NCBI GenBank assembly: GCA_963796325.1
Contig: CAWCLF010000001.1
Location: 186,001-250,000, forward strand
Source: CAVYGN01 sp963796325
GTDB lineage: Bacteria > Spirochaetota > Brevinematia > Brevinematales > JAOACQ01
Length of the DNA stretch: 64,000 nt
Reading direction: 5' to 3'
How positions within the stretch are numbered: the first letter of the stretch is position 1; every line of letters starts with the position of its first letter. Of this stretch, positions 35,025 to 42,789 are shown in pieces. Made by a program: the position numbers and the translations under genes. The notes under the pieces are model-generated. The model was not told where the DNA came from. It was given only the letters and a program-made list of their open reading frames with translations, and searched no databases.

Positions 35025-35765
35025 TCAATCTTTCTCCCGGCATTTATTGTACATGTCCATCTTTTTCATAATGAAATCAAGTGGAATTTCATATTTTTCA
35101 AGTATATCGCTGTAACCGTTTTTATTGGGGTTGGAAACCATTCCCCTGCATCCGTAGCAGATATTTCCATTGTTTATACACCATGAATTGCAGCCTGCAC
35201 GGGTTATAGGTCCCAGACATGACACCCCTCTGTCGTACATGCATACATTTTCGTTCAATTTGCATTCTACGCAGACAGCCTTGTCTGGAACAGCATAGGG
35301 AAGTCCGGCAAGAGCGGCCTTTAATACGGCCATGAATTCAGGAGGATATATAGGACATCCATGAACGAAATAATCTACCTGAATTACCTGGTGGACAGGC
35401 CTCGTCGCCTCGGTGTCAAAAAAGGCGTAATCTTTGCCGTATACGTACTTGCGGATGTCTTCAAGTTCATAATTGTTTTTCATGCCGTTCACTCCGCCGA
35501 TGGTTGCGCATGAGCCGTAAGCTATAATAATCTTTGATCTTTTTCTGATTTCCTTTATTTTTTCAACCGCATGCGGGGTTGTAATACTTCCCTCGACTAT
35601 GGAGATGTCATAGCTCTGGTCCCACTTTTCAGTCATTACTTCCCTGAATTCAACTACCTCGATCACGTCAAGTATATCGAGAAGCTTTTCACCCAGGTTG
35701 GCGATCTGGAGCTGGCAGCCTTCACAGCAGGCGAAGTCGAAAAAAGCGACCTTTGGTCTTTTCAT
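35025..35765 (-). CDS. [NiFe] hydrogenase small (delta) subunit, group 3b type
   Basis: 246 residues, cytosolic (no Tat signal). The proximal [4Fe-4S] ligand motif is CCEGCQLQI (Cys14, Cys17), with GSCATIGGVNG and HGCPIYPPE supplying further ligands. A second Cys-rich region (CVECKLNENVCMYDRGVSCL; CNSWCINNGNICYGCRG) should hold two more [4Fe-4S] clusters. The start overlaps the gamma-gene stop region by spacing of 1 base, indicating tight coupling. Confidence 0.95.
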   Translation of the reverse strand: MKRPKVAFFDFACCEGCQLQIANLGEKLLDILDVIEVVEFREVMTEKWDQSYDISIVEGSITTPHAVEKIKEIRKRSKIIIAYGSCATIGGVNGMKNNYELEDIRKYVYGKDYAFFDTEATRPVHQVIQVDYFVHGCPIYPPEFMAVLKAALAGLPYAVPDKAVCVECKLNENVCMYDRGVSCLGPITRAGCNSWCINNGNICYGCRGMVSNPNKNGYSDILEKYEIPLDFIMKKMDMYNKCREKD

Positions 35766-35766
35766 A

Positions 35767-36603
35767 TTAAATCGCCCCTTTAATGTTTTTTATCCTGTCG
35801 TATGAGAAAACGGGACCGTCCTGGCAGCAGTAAATGCTGTGAATCTGGCAGTGACCGCATTTTCCGAGACCGCATTTCATATGCCTTTCCAGTGAAACAA
35901 GGATCTGATTTTCAGGAATTTTTTTTATCAGGAGTTCCTTGATGACAAATCTGTACATTACAGGGGGGCCTACGACAACTGAAAAAGTCCTGTCAGGTAT
36001 GATATTGACGCCCGGGATGAGCGATGTAATCAGCCCCACATTGCCTGCCCATTCGGGAGAAGCCTGGTCCACCGAACAGTTAAAATTGACATCCATTCTT
36101 TTTGACCATTCTGCTACTTCATCTCCGAACAGCATATTCGCAGGCGTTTTGCAGCCCAGCAGAATATTTACCTGTCCGAAGTCCCTTCTGTTATCCATAA
36201 CAAAATTTATCAGAGACCTGAGCGGAGCTATACCCAGTCCTCCGGCTATCATTAAAAGGTCCTTCCCGAATAATATTCTGATGGGGAAGCCTTTCCCGAA
36301 AGGTCCCCTTATGCCTATTTCATCTCCCGAGTCAAGCCTGTGCATAGCGCCTGTGAATTTTCCTACGGCCCTTACACACAGCTCGAACGAATCCCTTTTT
36401 GTCGGGGACGAGGCAATGGAAATCGGTGCTTCGCCTGAGCCGAATAAACTCGCTTCGACAAATTGCCCCGGTTCATGATCGAGGCTTTCGCCGTTAAAAA
36501 GACTGACTTCGAATAATTTTTCCGTTTCAGTCATTTTTTTTGTTTTTATAATTTTCGCACGTTTTATTTCGTAACCTGAATTATTGATAGTGATTTTATT
36601 CAT
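35767..36603 (-). CDS. [NiFe] hydrogenase gamma subunit: FAD/NAD(P)-binding reductase
   Basis: 278 residues from ATG 36603, which overlaps the beta-gene stop as ATGA; a GTG four codons upstream is less likely. FAD barrel (EPGQFVEASLFGSGEAPISI), NAD(P) domain (LLMIAGGLGIAPLRSLINFV) and a C-terminal [2Fe-2S] site (CGLGKCGHCQIHSIYCC). It exchanges electrons between NAD(P)H and the Fe-S chain of beta/delta. It is homologous to NfnA encoded 6 kb away but clearly a distinct protein. Confidence 0.93.
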   Translation of the reverse strand: MNKITINNSGYEIKRAKIIKTKKMTETEKLFEVSLFNGESLDHEPGQFVEASLFGSGEAPISIASSPTKRDSFELCVRAVGKFTGAMHRLDSGDEIGIRGPFGKGFPIRILFGKDLLMIAGGLGIAPLRSLINFVMDNRRDFGQVNILLGCKTPANMLFGDEVAEWSKRMDVNFNCSVDQASPEWAGNVGLITSLIPGVNIIPDRTFSVVVGPPVMYRFVIKELLIKKIPENQILVSLERHMKCGLGKCGHCQIHSIYCCQDGPVFSYDRIKNIKGAI

Positions 36604-37640
36604 AAATTCTGGCACTCCTGGTAAAGCTGCTTTATCGTCTCCTTAAGATTGATACAGGCCATGCATGTCCTGCTGCATCTGCCGCATCCTGTGCAGAAAA
36701 AATGATTGTAATGATCTACAGGATATTTGAACTTGCGGTTGAACCTGTGCCTTTTCCTGTCGCTTCTTTCTTTTCTGAAGCTCTCTCCTCCCGCAACTTT
36801 CGCAAAGGGTTCGCTCTGGCAGGAGTCCCATACCCGGATCCGTTTACCGGTTTTAAGATCGAGGTTGGGTACGTCGTCTACATCGAAACAATAACAGGTA
36901 GGGCAGACGTTCGTGCAGTTTCCGCATGCGACGCACCTATGCCCGATATCGTTCCAGACTCCGGATTCAAAACCCTTGACAAAAAGGTCCGGAAGCTCGG
37001 AACGGTCAATCCCGACTTCATTCTTGAATATATCCTTTTTTTTCTGCCTGAGAGCTTCAAGATCTTTCAAATGGGGAGAGCCTGCTTTTTGGAAAACCCC
37101 GGATTTTTTTACAATATCGTCACCCCATTGTGTATGGGCATGAACGATAAAATAGTCGCCGAGATCCGTAAAGAACAGGTCGTAACCCCCGCTGGGCAGG
37201 TGGTTGTCCATCATTGCACAGCTTGCAAATTTATCGCAATATTCATTACATTCGATGCCGATGATAAATATTTCATTCCGGCGGATTAGATAATTAAGAT
37301 CCCTGGGTCTGTCTGAAAATACAATGTCAAGACATTGAATGCCTGCAAGATCGCAGGTATGGACGCCGAATATGGCCATTTTTTCATATTCCACGACGGC
37401 CTGCATCTTCTGGCCCGCTTTTGTATCGTATTCAATGAGAGTTTCATGCTGCGGGCTGAAATATTTCTTGGGAGGCAGGATAGTCGGGATATGCTTCAGG
37501 GATATATCCCGGGCATCGGTCACTTCCTCGAAACTGTAGCTGTCAAAACCGCGCTTGACCGGCGCCATGACCTTCATCCTGCTTGAAAGGGATGTTACGA
37601 AATTATCCAGGTTATCCTTTTGAAGTATTATATATTCCAT
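36600..37640 (-). CDS. [NiFe] hydrogenase beta subunit: Fe-S electron-transfer protein
   Basis: 346 residues from ATG 37640 (AAAAAGGAAAATTT upstream); the upstream in-frame extension has no SD. Two C-terminal [4Fe-4S] sites: CVACGNCTNVCPTCYCFD and CTGCGRCSRTCMACINLK; the N-terminal part resembles the HydB/HycB-like family with ATILPPKKYFSPQHET-type sequence (HIPTILPPKKYFSPQHE). First gene of the operon, with a TTGACA promoter at 37718-37745. Confidence 0.92.
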   Translation of the reverse strand: MEYIILQKDNLDNFVTSLSSRMKVMAPVKRGFDSYSFEEVTDARDISLKHIPTILPPKKYFSPQHETLIEYDTKAGQKMQAVVEYEKMAIFGVHTCDLAGIQCLDIVFSDRPRDLNYLIRRNEIFIIGIECNEYCDKFASCAMMDNHLPSGGYDLFFTDLGDYFIVHAHTQWGDDIVKKSGVFQKAGSPHLKDLEALRQKKKDIFKNEVGIDRSELPDLFVKGFESGVWNDIGHRCVACGNCTNVCPTCYCFDVDDVPNLDLKTGKRIRVWDSCQSEPFAKVAGGESFRKERSDRKRHRFNRKFKYPVDHYNHFFCTGCGRCSRTCMACINLKETIKQLYQECQNL

Positions 37641-37717
37641 AAATTTTCCTTTTTGATAATGAAATCGGAAATCAGACCTGCTGACGCCTTTCAATGCTGC
37701 ATGAATTCAGAAGTATA

Positions 37718-37745
37718 TTTATAACATATTTAAGGAAATTGTCAA
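37718..37745 (-). promoter_or_regulatory. Sigma70-type promoter of the [NiFe] hydrogenase operon
   Basis: Minus strand: TTGACA (37745-37740), 16-bp spacer, TATAAA (37723-37718). Leader of ~70 bases to ATG 37640. Confidence 0.7.
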
Positions 37746-37763
37746 CAAACGGATAAATAAGGG

Positions 37764-39047
37764 TTAAAACATATTTTTGATATCTTTCATCGCTCTGACG
37801 CTGCAGAATTCGCCGCACATCGTGCAGTATTCCCTGCCGGCGGCTCCGCTCTTTTCCCTTCTATTGCGGGCATTTTCAGGATCGATTGACAGAGAATACA
37901 TCTTATCCCAATCCAGATTTTTCCTTGCTATTGACATTTCCCTGTCAATGTTTTTGAATTTTGAACCGTACTTTACCATGTCCGCCGCATGGGCTGCGAT
38001 GCGGCTGGCAATGACTCCCAGTTTGACATCTTCAGCATCCGGAAGGCAAAGATGTTCTGCGGGAGTCACATAGCACAGGAAATCGGCTCCGGCTGAAGCG
38101 GCAAGGGCTCCTCCTATTGCGCCGGCTATGTGATCATATCCAGAAGCGATATCCGTTACAAGGGGGCCGAGGATATAAAACGGCGCTTCGCCGCATAGGG
38201 ATTTCTCGAGCTGCATATTTGAAACAACCTGGTCGAGAGGTACATGCCCCGGTCCTTCGATCATGACCTGGACCCCCGATTCTCTCGCTTTTCGCGCCAG
38301 GGCGCCAAGCGTAATGAGTTCTTCCATCTGGGCCCTGTCCGATGCATCGGAAGTCGCTCCGGGCCTCATACCGTCGCCGAGGCTGATAGTCATATCGTAG
38401 TTCCTTGCTATATCGAGAATGCTGTCGAATTGAGAATAAAGGGGGTTCTCTTCTTTATTGAATTCCATCCAGAGGCAGAGCATCGATCCTCCTCTGCTTA
38501 CGACATCGAGCAGGCGGCTGTTCTCTTTTATATAGTTCCATGCTTTAAGTGTGACCCCTGAGTGAATCGTAACAAAATCCACTCCTTCTTTAGCCTGGGT
38601 TTCCAGGATATCGATAAAATTCCCGATCGTCATCTCCTGGATTTTCTTTTTTTTTCGTGACAGCTCAAAACCGGTCTGGTATATCGGAACAGTTCCGACC
38701 GGCACGCTTGACTTTTCGAGGATTTTTTTCCTTACTTCGTTAAGAATCGCTCCAAGGCTAAGGTCCATGACGGTATCGGCGCCGTATTTAAGAGAAACGG
38801 CGAGTTTTTTCAATTCTTCCTCGAGATTCATTCTTTCCGGGGAGCTGCCTATATTTGCATTGACTTTTGTACGGAGACCGGATCCTATTCCCACGGGTTT
38901 TACATCATGAACAATATTTTTCAAAATGACGATTTTACCCAGAGCAATTTTTTCAATGAGCTCTTCATGCGGAATATTTTCATCCTCAGCAATAATTTTC
39001 ATTTCAGGGGTTAAAATGCCCTTTCTTGCCGATTCTATTTGAGTCAT
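37764..39047 (-). CDS. thiC: Phosphomethylpyrimidine synthase, short-motif ThiC
   Basis: Radical-SAM conversion of aminoimidazole ribotide to HMP-P for thiamine. 427 residues from ATG 39047 (AAGGAGGAAGATTATT upstream). Strong ThiC blocks: PVGIGSGLRTKVNANIG, GADTVMDLSLGA, VPIYQTG, ISLGDGMRPGATSDASDRAQ, EGPGHVPLDQV. The C-terminal cluster motif is Cys408-x2-Cys411-x3-Cys415, one residue shorter than the CX2CX4C of E. coli-type ThiC. It lacks the long N-terminal extension of proteobacterial forms. The related 5-hydroxybenzimidazole synthase BzaF is an alternative, but thiD next door favours thiamine. Confidence 0.88.
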   Translation of the reverse strand: MTQIESARKGILTPEMKIIAEDENIPHEELIEKIALGKIVILKNIVHDVKPVGIGSGLRTKVNANIGSSPERMNLEEELKKLAVSLKYGADTVMDLSLGAILNEVRKKILEKSSVPVGTVPIYQTGFELSRKKKKIQEMTIGNFIDILETQAKEGVDFVTIHSGVTLKAWNYIKENSRLLDVVSRGGSMLCLWMEFNKEENPLYSQFDSILDIARNYDMTISLGDGMRPGATSDASDRAQMEELITLGALARKARESGVQVMIEGPGHVPLDQVVSNMQLEKSLCGEAPFYILGPLVTDIASGYDHIAGAIGGALAASAGADFLCYVTPAEHLCLPDAEDVKLGVIASRIAAHAADMVKYGSKFKNIDREMSIARKNLDWDKMYSLSIDPENARNRREKSGAAGREYCTMCGEFCSVRAMKDIKNMF

Positions 39048-39094
39048 AATAATCTTCCTCCTTTTTTCATGATGCCTGATCCATCCATCCCCTC

Positions 39095-39901
39095 TCAATC
39101 AATGTGATGCATATGATGGGGCAGCGGGCCTCTTCCTTTTCCAATTTTATTCAGAGCGGCAAGTTCAATCAGGCTATGGACGTAATCCGAGGCAAGCGAA
39201 ACAGATCTTTCAATATCGGATCCCCTTGCCAGAAATGCTGCAATAGCTGACGAAAGTGTGCAGCCTGTTCCATGAGTGTTAATCGTATTGATACGCCGGT
39301 GGCTATAATCATATCGGTTTATGCGGCGCCCTTTTCGTAGAAGAAGTATATCGGAGATCGTTTGCCCCCTTTCATTTATATGCCCGCCTTTTATAACCAG
39401 AGCTTTAAGATTTTCATATTTATCAAGGATCGATCTGCCTGCCTCGACCGGATCCCCGCCGGCAGAATGTGAAAGGATTTTAAGCTCATCATAATTGGGA
39501 GTCAGGATAGAAGAATTTGAAATTACATATTTCTCAAGAAATCCCAGGGCATTCTTCTTTAGAAGCGTTCCGCCATACTTTGAAAGCATGACCGGATCGC
39601 ATACCGTGAAATATCCCCGGACGGATAATCCGGCGGCTTTCGCCGCATCTGCCGAACCAAGCATCCCGATTTTAATAAAAGAAGGTTTGATATCTTCAAG
39701 AACAGCCTCAATCTGCTTCCTGATGAAATCATGATTGATAAAGACTATATCTTTAAAATATTCCGTATTCTGGATCGTCAGGCATGTTATTACCGCGCTT
39801 CCATAAACGCCAAGCGAAGTAAATGTTTTTAAATCCGCCTGGATGCCTGCCCCTCCGGACGGATCGGAGCCGGCTATGGAAAGGACTCTTTTATATTTCA
39901 T
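39095..39901 (-). CDS. thiD: Hydroxymethylpyrimidine (phosphate) kinase
   Basis: 268 residues. Begins KRVLSIAGSDPSGGAGIQAD and has VCDPVMLSKYG and HGTGCTLSSAIAAFLARG, the ribokinase-fold ThiD signatures (the final GTGCTxS holds the catalytic loop). It phosphorylates HMP-P to HMP-PP. 47 bases upstream of thiC and 9 bases downstream of the nucleotidyltransferase gene. thiE is not in the window, and I see no THI-box in the leader. Confidence 0.95.
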   Translation of the reverse strand: MKYKRVLSIAGSDPSGGAGIQADLKTFTSLGVYGSAVITCLTIQNTEYFKDIVFINHDFIRKQIEAVLEDIKPSFIKIGMLGSADAAKAAGLSVRGYFTVCDPVMLSKYGGTLLKKNALGFLEKYVISNSSILTPNYDELKILSHSAGGDPVEAGRSILDKYENLKALVIKGGHINERGQTISDILLLRKGRRINRYDYSHRRINTINTHGTGCTLSSAIAAFLARGSDIERSVSLASDYVHSLIELAALNKIGKGRGPLPHHMHHID

Positions 39902-39910
39902 CGGTTGAAC

Positions 39911-40894
39911 CTATTTAGTGAAGACAATCTCTGAATCCGGGCCTACATTGAATTCCTTGGGAGCCTCGGATAGATAGGAATTATCGCCGATTAGAGAACT
40001 GTCGAGGATTGAATTCTCCACTATGGTCTCAATTCCTAAAATAGAATTTGATATCAGAGAATTTTTTACACAGGAACTTTCGGATATTGAAACATAAGGT
40101 CCGATGATAGAATTGGATATTTTCGTGTTTGTGCCTATGAACACCGGAGGAACGATAATGCTGCCCTGAATTTTATCGTTAGTGGAGTGCCTTTCCAGCA
40201 TTACGCGGTTAGTTTGAAGCAGGGTTTCTTTTTCACCGCAGTCATACCATTCAGGGACATTGAATGTCCTGAACAGCTCCTTCTTATTAATCATTATTTT
40301 CATAGCGTCGGTTAATTGATATTCGTCCCGTGTCTTTATTTTTTCTCCGATAATATAACCAAGGGAGCTGAACAGATCGTAGGCGCTTTTAAAATAGTAT
40401 ATTCCTGCTATTGCGAGATTGCTCGGGGGGTCTTCAGGTTTTTCGATCATGTCCGTGATATAACCGTTTCTGTCAACAACGACTATTCCATATTTGCGCG
40501 GGTCGTCGGGATTCATGGTCCCGATAATATTTTCACTGGATTTTATGATTAAGGGAATATCGGCTGAAAAAATGATATCACCGAGCACTATCAATGCAGA
40601 CTCATCTTGAGTAAATTCGGATTTTGCCTGTTCGATGGCGTGTCCAAGACCCATATACTCCGTTTGCCTGATAAATTTCATGGGGTAATTGTATGTCGAA
40701 CGGAGGTAGTTTTTTATCTGATCGCCCAGATGCCCGATGATAAATATAATCTCTGAAAAATCGGTGTTTTCAAGCTGCTCCATGATATAACCGATTATAG
40801 GCTTACCGGCGACCCTGATAAGAGATTTGGGGATTACATGCGTATGAGGCCGGAGCCTTATACCTTTGCCGGCTATCGGCATTATTATCTTCAT
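39911..40894 (-). CDS. Sugar-1-phosphate nucleotidyltransferase with left-handed beta-helix tail
   Basis: 327 residues from ATG 40894 (GAGGAGT upstream). KIIMPIAGKGIRLRPHTHVI and PKSLIRVAGKPIIGYIME are the nucleotide-binding signature of RmlA/GlmU/GalU-like enzymes; residues ~245-320 are hexapeptide repeats (FIGTNTKISNSIIGPYVSIS). The group includes glucose-1-phosphate thymidylyl- and adenylyltransferases; the substrate cannot be set from sequence. It heads an apparent operon with thiD and thiC, probably for no metabolic reason. Confidence 0.88.
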   Translation of the reverse strand: MKIIMPIAGKGIRLRPHTHVIPKSLIRVAGKPIIGYIMEQLENTDFSEIIFIIGHLGDQIKNYLRSTYNYPMKFIRQTEYMGLGHAIEQAKSEFTQDESALIVLGDIIFSADIPLIIKSSENIIGTMNPDDPRKYGIVVVDRNGYITDMIEKPEDPPSNLAIAGIYYFKSAYDLFSSLGYIIGEKIKTRDEYQLTDAMKIMINKKELFRTFNVPEWYDCGEKETLLQTNRVMLERHSTNDKIQGSIIVPPVFIGTNTKISNSIIGPYVSISESSCVKNSLISNSILGIETIVENSILDSSLIGDNSYLSEAPKEFNVGPDSEIVFTK

Positions 40895-40911
40895 AATATT
40901 ACTCCTCATTC

Positions 40912-40940
40912 ATTATAGATAAAAAACGGCAAGATGTAAA
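40912..40940 (-). promoter_or_regulatory. Possible promoter of the nucleotidyltransferase-thiD-thiC operon
   Basis: Minus strand: TTTACA (40940-40935), 17 bp, TATAAT (40917-40912). Good hexamers, but the start would fall within or next to the SD at 40902-40907, giving an almost leaderless mRNA, so confidence is moderate. Confidence 0.4.
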
Positions 40941-41020
40941 CAGAATGCCGGGGACAGGCTGATACTTTATTGTGAAAAAAATAAATAATGCATTTAATAG
41001 CGAAAAAGCCCCTCTTTGAG

Positions 41021-41049
41021 TTGACGAATCCTTGTCTTCCTTATAAAAT
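41021..41049 (+). promoter_or_regulatory. Sigma70-type promoter of the XPB helicase operon
   Basis: TTGACG at 41021-41026, 17 bp, TAAAAT at 41044-41049. The expected start is ~30 bases before ATG 41086. An inverted repeat (CCCCTCTT 41009-41016 / AAGAGGGG 41076-41083) brackets the promoter, and its right arm contains the SD. Confidence 0.65.
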
Positions 41050-41085
41050 AAATATCTTTTTTTTCAGGTATGTCGAAGAGGGGTT

Positions 41086-42774
41086 ATGGAAGATAACAAG
41101 GCAATAACAATACAATCCGATAAAACCATATTACTGGATACCCACCATCCTCAATTCGAAGAGGTCAGGAAAAGGATAGTCAATTTTTCAGAACTCATTA
41201 AAACCCCTGAGCATGTCCATTTTTATCGTATTACTCCTATTTCCATCTGGAATTCAGCAGCCAACGGAGTTCCTCTAAGTGAAATCAACGATACTCTTGA
41301 AAAATATAAAAAATACGATATACCGAAAAATGTATTCGACTATATCAAAAAGCATTATTCTATTTACGGCAAGGTAATATTTGAAAGCGGTGAAGACGGA
41401 ATGATGTATGTCCGCATCGAGGATAGCAAACTTGTCGAGAAAGTCAAGGGGCTTATAGGGAAGTATATCACCGCTGAAAAATCCGATAAAATCTTCCTGA
41501 TTGATAAAAAATGGCGCGGCAGCATCAAATCCGAGCTTATCAAGCACCTTATCCCCGTAAAGGATGTGGCCGGTTTTGAAAGCGGCAACAAAATAGGTTT
41601 CGATTTGAGGAAATTCAGCCTTGAGGAAAAAGAATTTTCACTGCGGTACTACCAGTCCGAAGCAGTATACAGTTTCTCGAAATGGAAGGAAGGAAGCGGT
41701 ATAATTGTTCTTCCATGCGGTGCGGGTAAGACGGTCATAGGTCTTGGAATAATGAGAGATATAGGCGAATATACGCTTATTATTACAACAAGCGTGGAAG
41801 CGATCAGGCAGTGGAAAAGAGAAATACTGGACAAAACGTTTCTGACTGCAGATGATGTCGGAGAATTTACTGCCCAGGTTAAGGATATTAAACCGATAAC
41901 GATTACAACCTACAATATGCTGATTCACAGAAGCAGCAAAAGCGATGAAATGCGAAATATCAATATCTTTACCGATAGAAACTGGGGCCTGATCATTTAT
42001 GATGAGGTCCATATTCTCCCGGCGCCGATCTTTCGAATGACGACGGTGATCCAGTCAAAGAGGAGGCTCGGATTGACAGCCACTCTTGTTCGTGAAGATA
42101 ATCTTGAAAGCGAGGTTTTCACCCTGATAGGGCCTAAGATATATGAATATCCATGGAAATCGCTTGAAAAGGAAGGATGGATAGCTCAGGCCATATGCTA
42201 TGAGATAAAAATCGCCCTCGGCGAAAAAGAATACAGTGACTATCTCAACTCAAATCAGAGATATAAATTCCGTATCGCATCAGAGAATTCGCGCAAATAC
42301 GCCATTGTTAAAAAACTGGTTGAAAAATACGATTCCCATCATATTCTCATAATAGGACATTATATATCCCAGCTTGAAGAGATTGCCCGCTTCCTTGCAA
42401 TTCCTCTTATTACTGGAGAAACACCCACTCAGGACAGGGAAAAGATGTACAGCGATTTCAGGAAAGGAGTTATCAGCGCCCTTGCGATATCGAGAGTCGG
42501 CAACTTTTCCATAGATCTTCCCGTTGCGGATGTAGCCATACAGGTATCCGGCATTTTCGGGTCAAGACAGGAAGAGGCTCAGAGGCTGGGCAGGATACTC
42601 AGGCCTCAGGTCGGCAAATCTTATTTTTATACTCTTGTTTCAAAAGATACTATAGAAGAAGAATTTGCGAAAAAAAGGCAGATGTTCCTGCTTGAACAGG
42701 GTTACCAGTACAATATTATCACAACGGGTGAAAAAGAAGAGAATGTCAATTATAAGTTAATTCCGTCAGGATAA
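41086..42774 (+). CDS. XPB/Rad25-type SF2 DNA helicase
   Basis: 562 residues. Motif I LPCGAGKTVIGLG, motif II DEVH (IIYDEVHILPA, the XPB form of the box), motif III LTATL, motif V/VI SRVGNFSIDLP and QRLGRILRPQVG. The N-terminal ~170 residues form the XPB helicase-lid/damage-recognition-like region; LRYYQSEAVYSF is the Q-motif equivalent. Bacterial XPB proteins occur in spirochaetes, actinobacteria and a few others and translocate on DNA 3'-5'; the cellular role is unclear (repair or transcription-coupled). GAGGGGTT precedes the ATG. Confidence 0.92.
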   Translation: MEDNKAITIQSDKTILLDTHHPQFEEVRKRIVNFSELIKTPEHVHFYRITPISIWNSAANGVPLSEINDTLEKYKKYDIPKNVFDYIKKHYSIYGKVIFESGEDGMMYVRIEDSKLVEKVKGLIGKYITAEKSDKIFLIDKKWRGSIKSELIKHLIPVKDVAGFESGNKIGFDLRKFSLEEKEFSLRYYQSEAVYSFSKWKEGSGIIVLPCGAGKTVIGLGIMRDIGEYTLIITTSVEAIRQWKREILDKTFLTADDVGEFTAQVKDIKPITITTYNMLIHRSSKSDEMRNINIFTDRNWGLIIYDEVHILPAPIFRMTTVIQSKRRLGLTATLVREDNLESEVFTLIGPKIYEYPWKSLEKEGWIAQAICYEIKIALGEKEYSDYLNSNQRYKFRIASENSRKYAIVKKLVEKYDSHHILIIGHYISQLEEIARFLAIPLITGETPTQDREKMYSDFRKGVISALAISRVGNFSIDLPVADVAIQVSGIFGSRQEEAQRLGRILRPQVGKSYFYTLVSKDTIEEEFAKKRQMFLLEQGYQYNIITTGEKEENVNYKLIPSG

Positions 42775-42789
42775 CAGGGGGGATACTTT

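Noticed and set aside
40895..41085. Thiamine (THI-box) riboswitch before the thiD-thiC operon
   Set aside because: I looked for the conserved CTGAGA and ACCTGATCTGGAT-type blocks on the minus strand and did not see them.
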